DNA of 64,000 nt from Lysobacter sp. MMG2. Its GTDB lineage: Bacteria > Pseudomonadota > Gammaproteobacteria > Xanthomonadales > Xanthomonadaceae. Shown in pieces: positions 42,806-52,515 of this stretch. Numbering within the stretch: position 1 is the first letter of the stretch; every line of letters begins with the position of its first letter. The stretch is taken from NCBI RefSeq assembly GCF_016735495.2, contig NZ_JAERQY020000001.1:62001-126000 (forward strand), written 5' to 3'. Under the pieces are notes generated by a model. It was given only the letters and a program-made list of their open reading frames with translations, was not told the origin of the DNA and did not search any database. The position numbers and the translations under genes are program-made.

Positions 42806-43930
42806 TCACGCCGCGCAGAACTTCGCGTAGTCGATGTAGCCCGGAAACTCCCGTCCCGCCGCGCACACCGGGCAGTCCGGGTCCGCGGGCAGGCGCGTCT
42901 CGCGAAAACGCATGCCCATCGCATCGAAATGCAGCAGCCGGCCGGTGAGCGGTTCGCCGGCGCCGAGGATGAGCTTGATCGCCTCCGTCGCCTGCAGCAG
43001 CCCGATCACGCCCGGCAGCACGCCCAGCACGCCGGCTTCGGCGCAGTTGGGCGCGGCTTCCGGCGGTGGTGGTTCGGGGAACAGGCAGCGGTAGCACGGC
43101 GCGTGGCCGCGCTGGCGGCCGGCATCGAACACGCTCACCTGCCCTTCGAAGCGATGCACGGCGCCGTAAACCAGGGGCTTGCCGAGCTTCACGCAGGCAT
43201 CGTTGAGCAGATAACGCACCGGGAAGTTGTCGGCGCCGTCGATCACCACGTCGGCGCCTTCGATCAGCCGCTCGACGTTGGCCGCCGTGATGCGCTCGGG
43301 GAAGGTCTCGATCGACACGGTGGGATTGAGCGCCGACAGCGCGATGCGCGCCGACTCCACCTTGGGCACGCCGATGCGGTCCTCGGTGTGCAGGATCTGC
43401 CGCTGCAGGTTGCTGCGATCGACCACGTCGTCATCGGCCAGCACGATCGTGCCCACACCCGCGGCGGCGAGATAGAACGCGGCAGGCGACCCCAGCCCGC
43501 CCGCGCCGACCATCGCGATGCGCGCGGATTGCAGCCGACGCTGCCCCGCTTCGCCGACTTCGGGAAGGCGCAGATGTCGCGAGTAGCGATCGTAGAAATC
43601 CAGGTCGCCTTCGGCGCGCGCGATCGGCAGGCCCTCGTCGATCCAGCGCGTGGTGCCGCCCTCGACCGATGCGAGTCGGCGGTAGCCCATCGTCGCCAGC
43701 GCCTCCGCGGCCTGCAGCGATCGCCGCCCGCTCTGGCAGATCAGCAGCACGTCGGCATCCAGGTCCGGGAGTGCGGCGCGTGGATCGGCTTCCAGCTCGC
43801 CACGGGCGATGCCCAGCGCACCTTCGGCGAATCCGGTGGCGCGTTCGTGCGACTCGCGCACGTCCACGATGAGCGCGCCCTGGCGCTGGCGGCGCAGGGC
43901 CTCGGCAGGCGCGATGAGTTCGATGTCCAT
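42806..43930 (-). CDS. moeB: MoeB/ThiF-type adenylyltransferase with N-terminal rhodanese domain
   Basis: A 374-residue E1-like enzyme that adenylates the C-terminal glycine of a sulfur-carrier protein (MoaD for molybdopterin). Residues 1-100 form a rhodanese domain with its active Cys in LLICQSGRRSLQ (about 65); residues about 110-374 form the ThiF/MoeB domain with MVGAGGLGSPAAFYLAAAGV (ATP binding), an Arg/Asp-rich region, and zinc-type cysteines (CYRC and CPVC). MoeB-rhodanese fusions normally have the rhodanese at the C-terminus (MOCS3), so the N-terminal order is noted. Third gene after mobA and moeA, 28 bases from moeA. Confidence 0.9.
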   Translation of the reverse strand: MDIELIAPAEALRRQRQGALIVDVRESHERATGFAEGALGIARGELEADPRAALPDLDADVLLICQSGRRSLQAAEALATMGYRRLASVEGGTTRWIDEGLPIARAEGDLDFYDRYSRHLRLPEVGEAGQRRLQSARIAMVGAGGLGSPAAFYLAAAGVGTIVLADDDVVDRSNLQRQILHTEDRIGVPKVESARIALSALNPTVSIETFPERITAANVERLIEGADVVIDGADNFPVRYLLNDACVKLGKPLVYGAVHRFEGQVSVFDAGRQRGHAPCYRCLFPEPPPPEAAPNCAEAGVLGVLPGVIGLLQATEAIKLILGAGEPLTGRLLHFDAMGMRFRETRLPADPDCPVCAAGREFPGYIDYAKFCAA

Positions 43931-43958
43931 GCGGGGATTATCGCCCCTCATGCCCGTC

Positions 43959-45176
43959 TCAGGCGTACCGCAGGACCTCGACCACGGCACCGGCCGCCAA
44001 ACGCTGTGGTCCATCGGGGATCACGATCAGCGCATTGGACTCGCCCACTGCGCGCAGGCGGTGCGAACCGACGGCGGGGTTCGGGTCGGCGCGCAGGACG
44101 CCATGCTCATCGCACGTCACCTGCGCGCGCACGAACTCGCGCCGCGCATGCGACTTCTCCACCGGCGCGACCAACTGCGCACGCTCGACCTGACGCGGCT
44201 CGGTGTGGCCCTGCAACGCGTCGATCAAGGCACGGCCGAAGCCGAGGAAGGTCGCAAACACCGACACGGGATTGCCCGGCAGCGCCAGCACGCGGGCCTG
44301 GTCGAGGCTGCCGAACAGCACCGGCATGCCCGGCTTCATCCGCACTTTCCAGAAATGCACCTGGCCGAACTGCGCGATGACGGCCGGAATGTGGTCCTTC
44401 TCGCCGGCCGAGACCGCGCCGCACGTGATGATCAGATCGAACGCGCAGCCGGCGTCGCGAAGCGCAATCTCAACCTGCTTAGGGTCGTCCGGCAGGCGTG
44501 GCCACGCGGTGGGTTCCAACCCTTCGGCGCGCAGAAGACCCATCAGCAGTTCGCGGTTGCTGTCGTAGATTTCGCCCGGTGCCAGCGACAGACCCGGCTC
44601 GACCAGTTCGTCGCCACTGCTGAACACCGCCACCGTCGGCTTGCGCACCACCGTCAGTGACGACAGCCCGAGCGACGCGGCGAGCGACACGCGTGCTGGC
44701 GTCAATCGCACACCGGCGTGCAGCACGCGTTCGCCGGCCTGCACGTCCTCGCCTGCGCGGCGCACGTTCGCCTCCACTTCCGGCGGCGTGACGACGATGA
44801 CGCGATCGCCTTCGACGCGCGTGTTCTCCTTGATGACCACCGTATCGGCGCCCGCGGGCATCGGCGCCCCGGTGGTGATGCGCACGCATTCGCCCTCGCC
44901 CACCGCGATGTCCCGCGCTCGCCCGGCGAACTGCTCGTCCACCAGCCGCAGTGCGGTTTCGCCCTCCATCAGATCGTCGTGCCGCAGTGCGAAGCCGTCC
45001 ATCGCGCTGTTGTCGAACGGCGGCAAGGCGATCGGCGCGTCGACGTCGCCGGCCAGGATGCGGCCATGGGTGCGCGAAAGCGGCAGCGTTTCGTTGTCGA
45101 GGCGGTGCCGGGCGGCGACGTCGCGAATGATCGCGACGGCATCGTCGAAGAGAAGCTGGATCGGGAAGTCGCTCAT
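43959..45176 (-). CDS. moeA: Molybdopterin molybdenumtransferase MoeA
   Basis: A 405-residue enzyme that inserts molybdate into adenylated molybdopterin. Family motifs: PPFDNSAMDGFALRHDDL (about 45-62), ITTGAPMPAGADTVVIKE (about 94-111), the MoCF-binding-like FSSGDELVEPG (about 182-192), GEIYDSNRELLMGLL, and TCGAVSAGEKDHIPAVI (about 254-270), followed by MPVLFGSLDQARVLALPGNPVS. Its start overlaps the mobA stop by four bases. Confidence 0.95.
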   Translation of the reverse strand: MSDFPIQLLFDDAVAIIRDVAARHRLDNETLPLSRTHGRILAGDVDAPIALPPFDNSAMDGFALRHDDLMEGETALRLVDEQFAGRARDIAVGEGECVRITTGAPMPAGADTVVIKENTRVEGDRVIVVTPPEVEANVRRAGEDVQAGERVLHAGVRLTPARVSLAASLGLSSLTVVRKPTVAVFSSGDELVEPGLSLAPGEIYDSNRELLMGLLRAEGLEPTAWPRLPDDPKQVEIALRDAGCAFDLIITCGAVSAGEKDHIPAVIAQFGQVHFWKVRMKPGMPVLFGSLDQARVLALPGNPVSVFATFLGFGRALIDALQGHTEPRQVERAQLVAPVEKSHARREFVRAQVTCDEHGVLRADPNPAVGSHRLRAVGESNALIVIPDGPQRLAAGAVVEVLRYA

Positions 45177-45772
45177 GCCTGGGGTTTCGTCTGCGCGACG
45201 ACGCCGGCTGCGGCGAGGTCGTCGGGCGTGTTGAGGTTGCCGAAGCGTACGCCCTGCAGGCGCACGGATGCCATGCCCAGATCGCGCTGCAATGCATGCA
45301 CCGCGCCGTTGCCGGCGAGCGCATCGGGCATGGCCCGGCGCAGCGCATCGACGCGCCACAGGGCGACCAGCGGCTGAGGACCGTCATCGTCGACGGCGAA
45401 GGCGCCCAGCTCGTGCGCGGCGGCGATGAGCGTGGGCAGCAGGCATTCGTTTACGCCGACCAGGTCGACAGGGAGCGTGAGCAGCCACGGGGTCTCGCAT
45501 GCGGCCGCGAGCGCGTCGAGGCCGGCGAGCGGGCCGATGTCGCGCCCCGTCCTGTCGGTTACGGCGCGCAGGGTTGCGGCCTCGTAACGGTGCAGATCGC
45601 GATTGGCGCTGACAAGCAACGCGGCGGTTTCGTGAGCGAACCGCCGTTGCCAGCGCACGACCTGCGGTACGCCGTCGCGTTCGAGCCAGGCCTTGTCGAT
45701 GCCGCCGAGCCGCGTCGCTCGGCCACCGGCGAGGAGGCCCAGGGTGATGTCGCTTACGGGAATGGGCGGCAT
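45173..45772 (-). CDS. mobA: Molybdenum cofactor guanylyltransferase MobA
   Basis: A 199-residue nucleotidyltransferase that attaches GMP from GTP to Mo-molybdopterin to form the MGD cofactor used by DMSO-reductase-type enzymes. Seen: LGLLAGGRATRLGGIDKAWL (about 11-30, GTP-binding G-G-x-x-x-R-x-G-G-x-x-K), RDIGPLAGLDAL (about 75-86), TLPVDLVGV (about 98-106, where the family often has D-x-P) and FGNLNTPDDLAAA near the C-terminus. First gene of mobA-moeA-moeB. No molybdoenzyme gene occurs in the window. Confidence 0.9.
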   Translation of the reverse strand: MPPIPVSDITLGLLAGGRATRLGGIDKAWLERDGVPQVVRWQRRFAHETAALLVSANRDLHRYEAATLRAVTDRTGRDIGPLAGLDALAAACETPWLLTLPVDLVGVNECLLPTLIAAAHELGAFAVDDDGPQPLVALWRVDALRRAMPDALAGNGAVHALQRDLGMASVRLQGVRFGNLNTPDDLAAAGVVAQTKPQA

Positions 45773-45848
45773 GGGGGCAGTTTACGGCGTCGGCGCGAAG
45801 GGACCCGCGCAGGCGCAGACCAACCAGGTCATGGGCGACCAATCACTT

Positions 45849-45979
45849 CGTCATCCCGGCGAAGGCCGGGACCCAGGCTCGCGTCGCATCAGAAAGATGA
45901 CGGACACCGGCGAGCCAGTTCTGCGGGAATGTGTCGTCAGGCGGTACGGGCCTGGATCCCGGCCATCGCCGGGATGACG
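45849..45979. repeat. Pair of inverted REP-like elements (family B)
   Basis: A GTCATCCCGGCGAAGGCCGG-type palindrome at 45849-45877 and its inverse at 45951-45979 (CCTGGATCCCGG...CCGGGATGACG) flank about 73 unique bases between mobA and der. Same type as 35021-35122. Confidence 0.75.
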
Positions 45980-45990
45980 CAGCGGCCAAG

Positions 45991-46013
45991 GCGCTCGCGT
46001 GATGCGCGAGCGC
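45991..46013 (-). terminator. Hairpin downstream of der
   Basis: GCGCTCGCG and CGCGAGCGC are perfect nine-base arms with a five-base loop, ten bases beyond the der stop. No T-run, so it may be a weak or processing hairpin. Confidence 0.5.
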
Positions 46014-46022
46014 GCTGCTGCG

Positions 46023-47423
46023 TTACTTGCCCTTCTTCACGTGCCGGATCATGCGCCGCTTCTTCGCGACCTGACGCTCGGTCAGCACGTTCTTCTTGCC
46101 TTCATACGGGTTGGTGCCTTCCTTGAAGACGAAGCGTACCGGCGTGCCCACCAGCTTGAAGCGCTTGCGGAAGAAGTTCTCCAGATAGCGCTTGTAGGTG
46201 TCGCTGAGCGTGCGCAGGCGCGTGCCGTGCACGACGAAGGTCGGCGGATTGTTCGCCGCCGGATGCGCATAGCGCAGCTTGGCGACGTGGCCGCGCACTG
46301 TCGGCGGCGGGTTGGTTTCGTACGCGACTTCCAGCGCCTTGTTGACTTCGCTGGTGCTGAATTCGTGCGTGGCCGACGCGTGCGCGCGGTGGATCGCGCG
46401 GAACAGTTCGCGCAGGCCCGAGCCGTGCTTGGCGCTGATGCGCACCGCTTCGGCCCAGTCCACGAAGCCGAGCTTGCGCGCCAGCAGCGCCTCGGTCTGC
46501 TGGCGCTGGTAGTCGGTCTGTCCGTCCCACTTGTTCACGGCAACCACGAGCGCGCGGCCTGCGTCCAGCGCATAGCCGAGCACGGTGGCGTCCTGGTCGG
46601 TGATGCCCTCGCCGGCGTCGAGCATGATCACGGCGACCTGGCACTGCTCGATCGCCTGCAGCGTCTTGACGATGGAGAACTTCTCCACCGCCTCGTCCAC
46701 GCGCGACTTGCGGCGCAGGCCGGCAGTGTCGATCAGGCGATACAGGCGGCCGTCGCGCTCCATGTCGATGGAAACCGAGTCACGCGTGGTGCCGGGGACT
46801 TCGGAGGCGATCATCCGCTCCTCGCCCAGCAGGCGGTTGACCAGCGTCGACTTGCCCACGTTCGGGCGGCCGATGAAGGCCACGCGGATGCGCGCGGGAT
46901 CGGCATCCAGTTCGGTGGCCGTGCCTTCTTCCGGCACGCGCGCCAGGACGCTGTCGATCAGCGTGTCGATGCCCTGGCGGTGCGCCGAGGACACGGCGAC
47001 GACGTCGGTGATGCCGTAGCGGGCGAATTCGTTGATCGCGGACTGCGCGTCGAGGCCGTCGGTCTTGTTCACCACCAGCATCGCCGGGCGCGCGGTCTTG
47101 CGCAGCCAGGCCAGGATGTCGTCGTCCAGCGCCGAGGCGCCTTCGCGGCCATCGACCACGAACAGCACCAGGTCGGCTTCCTCTGCCGCCGCGCGCGCCT
47201 GCCGCGCCGTGGCGCCGGCCAGCCCCTCGTCCTCGCCGGCGATGCCGCCGGTGTCGACGACGGCGAAGGCACGCTTGCCCTCCGGCCGGGCCACGCCGTA
47301 GTTGCGATCGCGCGTGACACCGGGCTGGTCATGGACCAGGGCGTCGCGGGTGCGCGTGAGCGCATTGAACAGAGTGGACTTTCCGACGTTGGGACGGCCA
47401 ACGAGGGCGACGAGCGGAAGCAT
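46023..47423 (-). CDS. der: Ribosome-assembly GTPase Der (EngA)
   Basis: A 466-residue GTPase with two tandem G domains, each with the P-loop [10 protein letters not shown] (near residues 9 and about 187), DTxG motifs ([11 protein letters not shown] and [12 protein letters not shown]), and NKxD (VVNKTDGLD and [10 protein letters not shown]), plus a C-terminal KH-like domain (about 360-445) and a Lys-rich tail. It acts in 50S subunit maturation and is essential. The ATG at 47423 is at the conserved N-terminus [12 protein letters not shown]. Last gene of the ndk-to-der series. Confidence 0.97.
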   Translation of the reverse strand: MLPLVALVGRPNVGKSTLFNALTRTRDALVHDQPGVTRDRNYGVARPEGKRAFAVVDTGGIAGEDEGLAGATARQARAAAEEADLVLFVVDGREGASALDDDILAWLRKTARPAMLVVNKTDGLDAQSAINEFARYGITDVVAVSSAHRQGIDTLIDSVLARVPEEGTATELDADPARIRVAFIGRPNVGKSTLVNRLLGEERMIASEVPGTTRDSVSIDMERDGRLYRLIDTAGLRRKSRVDEAVEKFSIVKTLQAIEQCQVAVIMLDAGEGITDQDATVLGYALDAGRALVVAVNKWDGQTDYQRQQTEALLARKLGFVDWAEAVRISAKHGSGLRELFRAIHRAHASATHEFSTSEVNKALEVAYETNPPPTVRGHVAKLRYAHPAANNPPTFVVHGTRLRTLSDTYKRYLENFFRKRFKLVGTPVRFVFKEGTNPYEGKKNVLTERQVAKKRRMIRHVKKGK

Positions 47424-47562
47424 GGTGAAAGAGCCGGATTGGAGATGAGGAGTGGGGATTCGCCGGGCGTGGCGCCCTGGATGGCGAATCCTCCGGCGCG
47501 CATCGGGACCGATGAGCACCGGGCCGGGGCGGCCATGATGACGGCCCGGGCGTGAAAAGGGA

Positions 47563-47591
47563 AACGGCCCGGGTTCGTCACCCGGACCGTT
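47563..47591 (-). terminator. Hairpin downstream of bamB
   Basis: AACGGCCCGGGT pairs with ACCCGGACCGTT (one mismatch) across a five-base loop; on the minus strand TTTCCCTTTTC follows. It lies 30 bases after bamB and before der, so der may have its own promoter in the remaining gap. A degenerate family A-like palindrome (GGGGATTCGCC/GGCGAATCC) is at about 47454-47491. Confidence 0.55.
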
Positions 47592-47620
47592 GCGTGCCCC
47601 GCCGTGCGCCGAGGGCGCGG

Positions 47621-48820
47621 TTACTGCAGGCGGAAGGCGGTCAGCTCGCCGTTGACGTTCTGCACGATGGCGATGCCGTCGGCGACCACCGGGGCGGCCT
47701 TCACCGCCTTGCCGCCGACGCGCTGGCGTGCGGCGAACTCGCCGTTGTCCAGCTTCAGCCAGTGCACGTAGCCATCGAAATCGGCGACCACGGCGAAATC
47801 GCCCTGCACCGCCGCGCCGGTCACGTTGCGGCGAACCAGCCCGGGCTGCTGCCACAAGGCGCCACCGCTGTTCTTGTCCAGGCCGAAGACAGCGCCGGTG
47901 GAGTCGGTGACCACGATGCGGTCGCTGCCCAGGCCGACGCGGCCGGCGCCACCGTGCTCGGCCGACCACATCGGGCGGCCGCTGGGCGCATCGATCGCCA
48001 CGGTCTGCTTCTTGAAGCTGGTCGCGAAGAGCATGGTGCCTTCCAGCACCGGCGTTCCGTCGACGTCGGCCATGCGATCCAGTTCGGTTCGACCTTCCGG
48101 CTGTGCGACGGCCTGTTCCCACATCGGGCGGCCGTCGGTGGCCGACAGCGCCGAGACCGTGCCGTCATCGTTGCCGATGAAGACATAGCCGGGGCCGAGC
48201 ACCGGGCCATCGTTGCCGCGTACGGACAGCATCGGCACTTCCTGCACCCAGAACCAGCGGCGTTCGCCGTTGGCGGCGTCGAAAGCGGTGACGCGGCCGT
48301 CGTTGGAGCGCACGAACACCGAGCCCATGCCGATGGCCGGCGCCGCGATGACCTCGTTGGGCACCTTGGCCTGCCACTTCAGCTCACCGGTGTTTTCGTC
48401 GAGGGCGATGACCTCGCCGTCCAGCCCGCCGATCACGACCAGCCCCTCGCCCACGCCGGGACCACCGGACAGGCGCACGTTGCTCTTCTTTTCGGTGCGG
48501 TACTCCCAGACCTGCTTGCCGGTCTGCAGGTCGAAGGCGTGCACGCCGCCTTCGATGGCCGCCGCGAAGACGCGCCCATTGGCCACGATCGGCCCCTGGC
48601 GCACGCCGATCCGGCCCTCGCCCTTGCCCGCATTCGCCGACCAGATCTTGGACACCGTCACCGAAGGCGTGATGTCGGTCAGTTCGGTCGGCTCGTTGGG
48701 CTTGCCGTCGTCCTTCTTCTTGTCGCCGCCGAACCAGCCCTTGATCGTCGAGCAGCCGGCGAGCGAAGCAGCGCACAACAGCACGACGGAGGTACGCAGC
48801 AGCATGGAGCGGTGCTTCAT
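47621..48820 (-). CDS. bamB: Outer-membrane assembly lipoprotein BamB
   Basis: A 399-residue lipoprotein with a signal peptide and lipobox LAGC (Cys about 22), followed by an eight-bladed WD40/PQQ-like beta-propeller: repeated units such as [38 protein letters not shown] and [17 protein letters not shown] mark successive blades. BamB works with BamA at the inner face of the outer membrane to insert beta-barrels. It follows the YfgM-like gene with a four-base overlap. Confidence 0.96.
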   Translation of the reverse strand: MKHRSMLLRTSVVLLCAASLAGCSTIKGWFGGDKKKDDGKPNEPTELTDITPSVTVSKIWSANAGKGEGRIGVRQGPIVANGRVFAAAIEGGVHAFDLQTGKQVWEYRTEKKSNVRLSGGPGVGEGLVVIGGLDGEVIALDENTGELKWQAKVPNEVIAAPAIGMGSVFVRSNDGRVTAFDAANGERRWFWVQEVPMLSVRGNDGPVLGPGYVFIGNDDGTVSALSATDGRPMWEQAVAQPEGRTELDRMADVDGTPVLEGTMLFATSFKKQTVAIDAPSGRPMWSAEHGGAGRVGLGSDRIVVTDSTGAVFGLDKNSGGALWQQPGLVRRNVTGAAVQGDFAVVADFDGYVHWLKLDNGEFAARQRVGGKAVKAAPVVADGIAIVQNVNGELTAFRLQ

Positions 48821-49452
48821 CAGGACTTGGCCTCGGGCTTGGCGGGCGTGCCGCCGACTTCGGTGAGCTTGAGTTCGAGCAGGCGGCGGTGCGGCGAAGC
48901 CACGTCGAGCTTGGCCATCGCCTCGGTGTACGCCGTGCGCGCCTGTTCCTTCTGTCCGAGCGCCAGATGGGCGTCGCCGCGAACTTCGATGCCGGACGCG
49001 GTATCCGCGTCGGCGACCAGCTTCAGTGCTGCGTCGGCCTGCTTGCTCTCGATCAGCAAGCGTGCGATGCGCAGGTTGACGATCTGCATGATCGCCGGGT
49101 CGTTGCTGTGGATGCCGCGCAGCGTGGCCAGGGCGGCGTCGTTCTGCTTCGCGTCGACCTGCGAGCGCGCCAGTTCCAGCGAGGCCAGCGCGTGGTAGCT
49201 GCTGCCGTCGGCCAATGCCTTGACCTTGGCATCGGCGCCCTTGTCCTTGGCTTCGATCGCATCCAGCGCGGACTGGTACTGCGTGGCCGTGTCCATGCGC
49301 TGCTGCTCGCCGCGGTGTTCCCACCACTTCCAGCCGCCGATCGCCGCCAGACCCAGCGCGATACCACCAATCAGGCCGGCGCCGTTGTTGCGCAGCCACT
49401 GCAGGACGCGTTCGCTTTGTTCGTGTTCGTCGAGAAGATCGTCAATCGCCAT
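48820..49452 (-). CDS. YfgM-like tetratricopeptide protein
   Basis: A 210-residue inner-membrane protein with a single N-terminal membrane helix (GLIGGIALGLAAIGGWKWW, about 25-43) and a periplasmic TPR-like helical domain. The start MAIDDLLDEHEQSERVLQWL matches the YfgM/DUF2133 family, an ancillary SecYEG/PpiD partner in E. coli. The gene order (before bamB and der) is the enteric order. Start at ATG 49452. Confidence 0.9.
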   Translation of the reverse strand: MAIDDLLDEHEQSERVLQWLRNNGAGLIGGIALGLAAIGGWKWWEHRGEQQRMDTATQYQSALDAIEAKDKGADAKVKALADGSSYHALASLELARSQVDAKQNDAALATLRGIHSNDPAIMQIVNLRIARLLIESKQADAALKLVADADTASGIEVRGDAHLALGQKEQARTAYTEAMAKLDVASPHRRLLELKLTEVGGTPAKPEAKS

Positions 49453-49471
49453 TCGCTGGCTGCCATGCTCT

Positions 49472-49498
49472 GTCGCCCGCCACGAAGGCGGGAATCCA
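49472..49498. repeat. Single REP-like element (family B)
   Basis: CGCCCGCCACGAAGGCGGGA followed by ATCCA, a diverged half of the family B palindrome, in the short gap between rodZ and the YfgM-like gene. Confidence 0.5.
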
Positions 49499-49556
49499 AT
49501 GAGGAACACCGGCCCGCGATGCAGGCCGGTGCGGTGAGGATTTCCCGCGGTGCCGG

Positions 49557-50363
49557 TCAGTCGCCCGGCGTGAGGGAACCGTCAGAGGATAGCGTAAAGC
49601 GCGCCACGTTCGCTCGGCTGAACGGCGTCAGATCGACGGTGCGGCCGGCCTGGCGGACTTGGACCGCCGAAGAATTGCCGAGCACGATGCGCGAGACTTC
49701 GCCGACCGTGTAATTGCGCTGCTGACCCGTGCCCAGCTCACCGCTCTCAAGCACGCGGCCGTCAGCGCCACGCACTTCGACCCAGCTGTTGCCGGTGAAA
49801 GTGAGCGACAACGCCGGCTGCGTGGCGGCGGGCTGGCTCGGCAACGTCGCCATGGAGGCGACCAGCGGCGTGCGATGTCCCGGCGTCGGCGCGGCCGGCT
49901 GGGCATTTGTCGCGTCACCTGCGGGAGCGGTCGCCACGTCCAGCGTCTCGACCTGGGTGTCGTCCTTCTTGAGTTCGCGCGAGGCCATCCAGATCGGCAC
50001 CGCGATGGCCGCCGTCAGCACGATATAGATCGCGCGCCGGGTGGCCTGCTCGAACACGCGGCGATAGCGTGGCGTGTGCGTGTGGCTGACCAGTTCGGAC
50101 GGTGCGATCGGGCGGGCGGCCTGCCCCAGCTCTTCCTCGAGGGTGACCCCGAGCAGGCGGGCATAGCTGCGCAGCTGACCACGGACAAAGACCGGTGCGC
50201 CGAGCTGACTCGAATCCCCCGATTCGAGTTGCCGGATCACCTTGACCGGAATCTTCAGACTGGCAGCGACGTCCTCCTGCGACAGCCCCGCCTCTTCGCG
50301 GGCCTGCTTCAGACGCACGCCTATGCTGGCGCCCATCTCAGGCGCGAGTTGGTTCGAGTTCAT
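49557..50363 (-). CDS. rodZ: RodZ-like cytoskeletal/HTH protein
   Basis: A 268-residue single-span protein: cytoplasmic HTH_25 domain (about 14-82; LKQAREEAGLSQEDVAASLK and RGQLRSYARLLG), a basic juxtamembrane stretch, one membrane helix (AIYIVLTAAIAVPIWMA, about 111-127), a Pro/Thr/Ala-rich periplasmic linker, and a C-terminal DUF4115 beta domain (LTFTGNSWVEVRGADGRVLE on). RodZ links MreB to the wall machinery and sets rod shape. Its start overlaps the pilW stop. Confidence 0.92.
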   Translation of the reverse strand: MNSNQLAPEMGASIGVRLKQAREEAGLSQEDVAASLKIPVKVIRQLESGDSSQLGAPVFVRGQLRSYARLLGVTLEEELGQAARPIAPSELVSHTHTPRYRRVFEQATRRAIYIVLTAAIAVPIWMASRELKKDDTQVETLDVATAPAGDATNAQPAAPTPGHRTPLVASMATLPSQPAATQPALSLTFTGNSWVEVRGADGRVLESGELGTGQQRNYTVGEVSRIVLGNSSAVQVRQAGRTVDLTPFSRANVARFTLSSDGSLTPGD

Positions 50364-51196
50364 CGCTTTCCGTCATCCCCCATGCCGGAGCCCTGCGTCT
50401 GCGGGAACTCCGCCCTCATTCGCTGAACGTATCTTGCGGCGGCTACCGTGTCGCCGAGTTTCTCTTCGATCTGTGACGCAAGCTGCAACGCAGCGCGATC
50501 GGCTGGTGCAGCCGACAAGCGGCGCTCGGAGAATGCACGCGCTTCGAATGCGTTTCCTTGACGGAACTCAAGCTCCGCGAGCGCCCCGAGCGCAGTCGCG
50601 TTCTGCGGGTCGAGCGCGATGGCGCGGCGCAGGTCGCGACCGGCGCGGGCATCCTGGCCGGCGCGAGCTGCGCAACTGCCGGAATTGGCCAGCGCCACCG
50701 ACGGTGTGGTGTAGCGGGTGTCGGTGAGGGCCTTGTCGAACCAGGCCAGCGACTCGGCGGCCCGGCCCTGGCGGCACAGCCACACGCCGTAGTTGTTCTG
50801 CACGGCGCCGTTGCCCGGGGCCAGCTCGGTCGCGCGCAGGTAGTGGCGACCGGCTTCGGCCTGGTCCCCGCGGCGGGTGGCAGCGGCAGCCAGTACGGTC
50901 TCGGCGTCGGCGGAATTCGGATCCAGCTTCAGCGCCTTGAGCGCTTCCTTCTCGGCAGCGGCGTAGTCGCCCGCGATCAGTCGCATCTGCGCCAGCTCCA
51001 GCGAGCGCGCGGCGGTCACGGCCCCCTTGGTGCGCTCGGTGCCGCTGACGTTGACCTCCGGCGAGGTCCGCTCGAAGTCCTGCCGCTTGAAGTCCTGCTT
51101 GATGTACGGCGTGCGGCTGCACGCACCGGCCGCCAGCACTGCGACCGCCATGACGGTCGTGATCGTGAGGTTCAGCGGTCGGCCGCGGACATCCAT
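50360..51196 (-). CDS. pilW: Type IV pilus assembly lipoprotein PilW/PilF
   Basis: A 278-residue lipoprotein (signal peptide with AAGAC lipobox, Cys about 26) carrying several TPR repeats (about 65-270; e.g. AQMRLIAGDYAAAEKEALKA). PilW/PilF is the pilotin needed for PilQ secretin multimerisation in type IV pili. Placement between rlmN and rodZ is the order found in Pseudomonas and Xanthomonas. Coupled to rodZ by ATGA overlap. Confidence 0.92.
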   Translation of the reverse strand: MDVRGRPLNLTITTVMAVAVLAAGACSRTPYIKQDFKRQDFERTSPEVNVSGTERTKGAVTAARSLELAQMRLIAGDYAAAEKEALKALKLDPNSADAETVLAAAATRRGDQAEAGRHYLRATELAPGNGAVQNNYGVWLCRQGRAAESLAWFDKALTDTRYTTPSVALANSGSCAARAGQDARAGRDLRRAIALDPQNATALGALAELEFRQGNAFEARAFSERRLSAAPADRAALQLASQIEEKLGDTVAAARYVQRMRAEFPQTQGSGMGDDGKR

Positions 51197-51215
51197 GCTT
51201 AGCGGGCTCCTGACA

Positions 51216-52493
51216 TCACGCCGCCTCGTTGCCGAGGCCCTGCGCCTTCAGTTGTTTCTGGAATTCCGCCTGGCGCCGGGTGCGGTCCATGACCTGCCCC
51301 TTGAGCTGACCGCAGGCGGCATCGATGTCGTCGCCGCGGGTGCGGCGCACCGGGGCGATCATCCCGGCCTCGTTGAGCAGCTTCTGGAAGGCACGGATGG
51401 CCGCGTCGTCCGGGCGCTCGAAACGGGTGCCGGGGAACGGGTTGAACGGGATCAGGTTGACCTTCGCCGCGTCCTTCATCTGCACGGCGTTGTCGAACTG
51501 GCGCAACAGGCGCAGCAACTGGCGCGCGTGCTGCGGCTGATCGTTCACGCCCTTCATGAGCGTGTACTCGAAGGTGACCGACGTGCCGCGCTTGCGCAGC
51601 GCATAGCGCACGCAGGCGTCCATCAACTGCTCGATCGGGTACTTCTTGTTGAGCGGCACCAACTCGCTGCGCAGCTCATCGTTGGGCGCGTGCAGCGAGA
51701 CGGCGAGCGAGACGTCGCTCTCCAGCGCGAGGCGGTCGATCATCGGCACCATGCCGGCGGTCGAGAGCGTGACGCGCTTGTTCGCCAGGCCGTAGCCCAG
51801 GTCGTCGCGCATGATGCTCATCGCGCGCACGACGTTGTCGAAATTCGCCAGCGGCTCGCCCATGCCCATCATCACTACGTTGGTGAGTCGGCGCTGCTGA
51901 TGCGGGACGTTGCCCAGGTGGCGCGCGGCGACCCACACCTGGCCGATGATCTCGGCGGTGGAGAGGTTGCGGTTGAAGCCCTGGGTGGCGGTGGAACAGA
52001 ACTGGCAGTTGAGCGCGCAGCCCACCTGCGAGGACACGCACAACGTGCCGCGCCCCTTGTCGGGGATGTACACGGTTTCGATGGCGTTCTTGGGATCCAT
52101 GCCGAGCAGCCACTTGTGCGTGCCGTCGGTGGATGCCTTGTCGAACACCACCTGCGGCACGCGGACTTCAGCGTGCTGCTCGAGCTTGGCGCGCAGCGCC
52201 TTGCCCAGATCGGTCATGTCGGCGAAATCGGTGACGTAGCGGTGGTGGATCCACTTCATCACCTGGTGCGCGCGGAACTTCTTCTCGCCGAGCGTCTCTT
52301 CGAAGAAACGCTCGAGCGAGGCGCGGTCGAGGTCGAACAGGTTGGTCCGCGCGCCGGCCGAGGCCGGCGCGGGATTCATCGTCGACTCGACCGCGTGCTT
52401 GGCGGCCACGCCCGCTTCGACGCGCGCGGCCGAATCCATTGCCGGCGTGTCGCCAGCAAGCTGGAGGTCGATGCGTTCGCGTTGCGTGGTCAT
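51216..52493 (-). CDS. rlmN: Dual-specificity rRNA/tRNA methyltransferase RlmN
   Basis: A 425-residue radical-SAM enzyme that methylates C2 of A2503 in 23S rRNA and A37 in several tRNAs. It has the C-x3-C-x2-C cluster motif in [28 protein letters not shown], and the second catalytic Cys in [12 protein letters not shown] near the C-terminus. The N-terminal ~40 residues are extra compared with E. coli RlmN (384 aa); an internal ATG at 52379 would give a more usual length. Confidence 0.95.
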   Translation of the reverse strand: MTTQRERIDLQLAGDTPAMDSAARVEAGVAAKHAVESTMNPAPASAGARTNLFDLDRASLERFFEETLGEKKFRAHQVMKWIHHRYVTDFADMTDLGKALRAKLEQHAEVRVPQVVFDKASTDGTHKWLLGMDPKNAIETVYIPDKGRGTLCVSSQVGCALNCQFCSTATQGFNRNLSTAEIIGQVWVAARHLGNVPHQQRRLTNVVMMGMGEPLANFDNVVRAMSIMRDDLGYGLANKRVTLSTAGMVPMIDRLALESDVSLAVSLHAPNDELRSELVPLNKKYPIEQLMDACVRYALRKRGTSVTFEYTLMKGVNDQPQHARQLLRLLRQFDNAVQMKDAAKVNLIPFNPFPGTRFERPDDAAIRAFQKLLNEAGMIAPVRRTRGDDIDAACGQLKGQVMDRTRRQAEFQKQLKAQGLGNEAA

Positions 52494-52515
52494 GGCCGTT
52501 GTCGCGGGATGCGCC

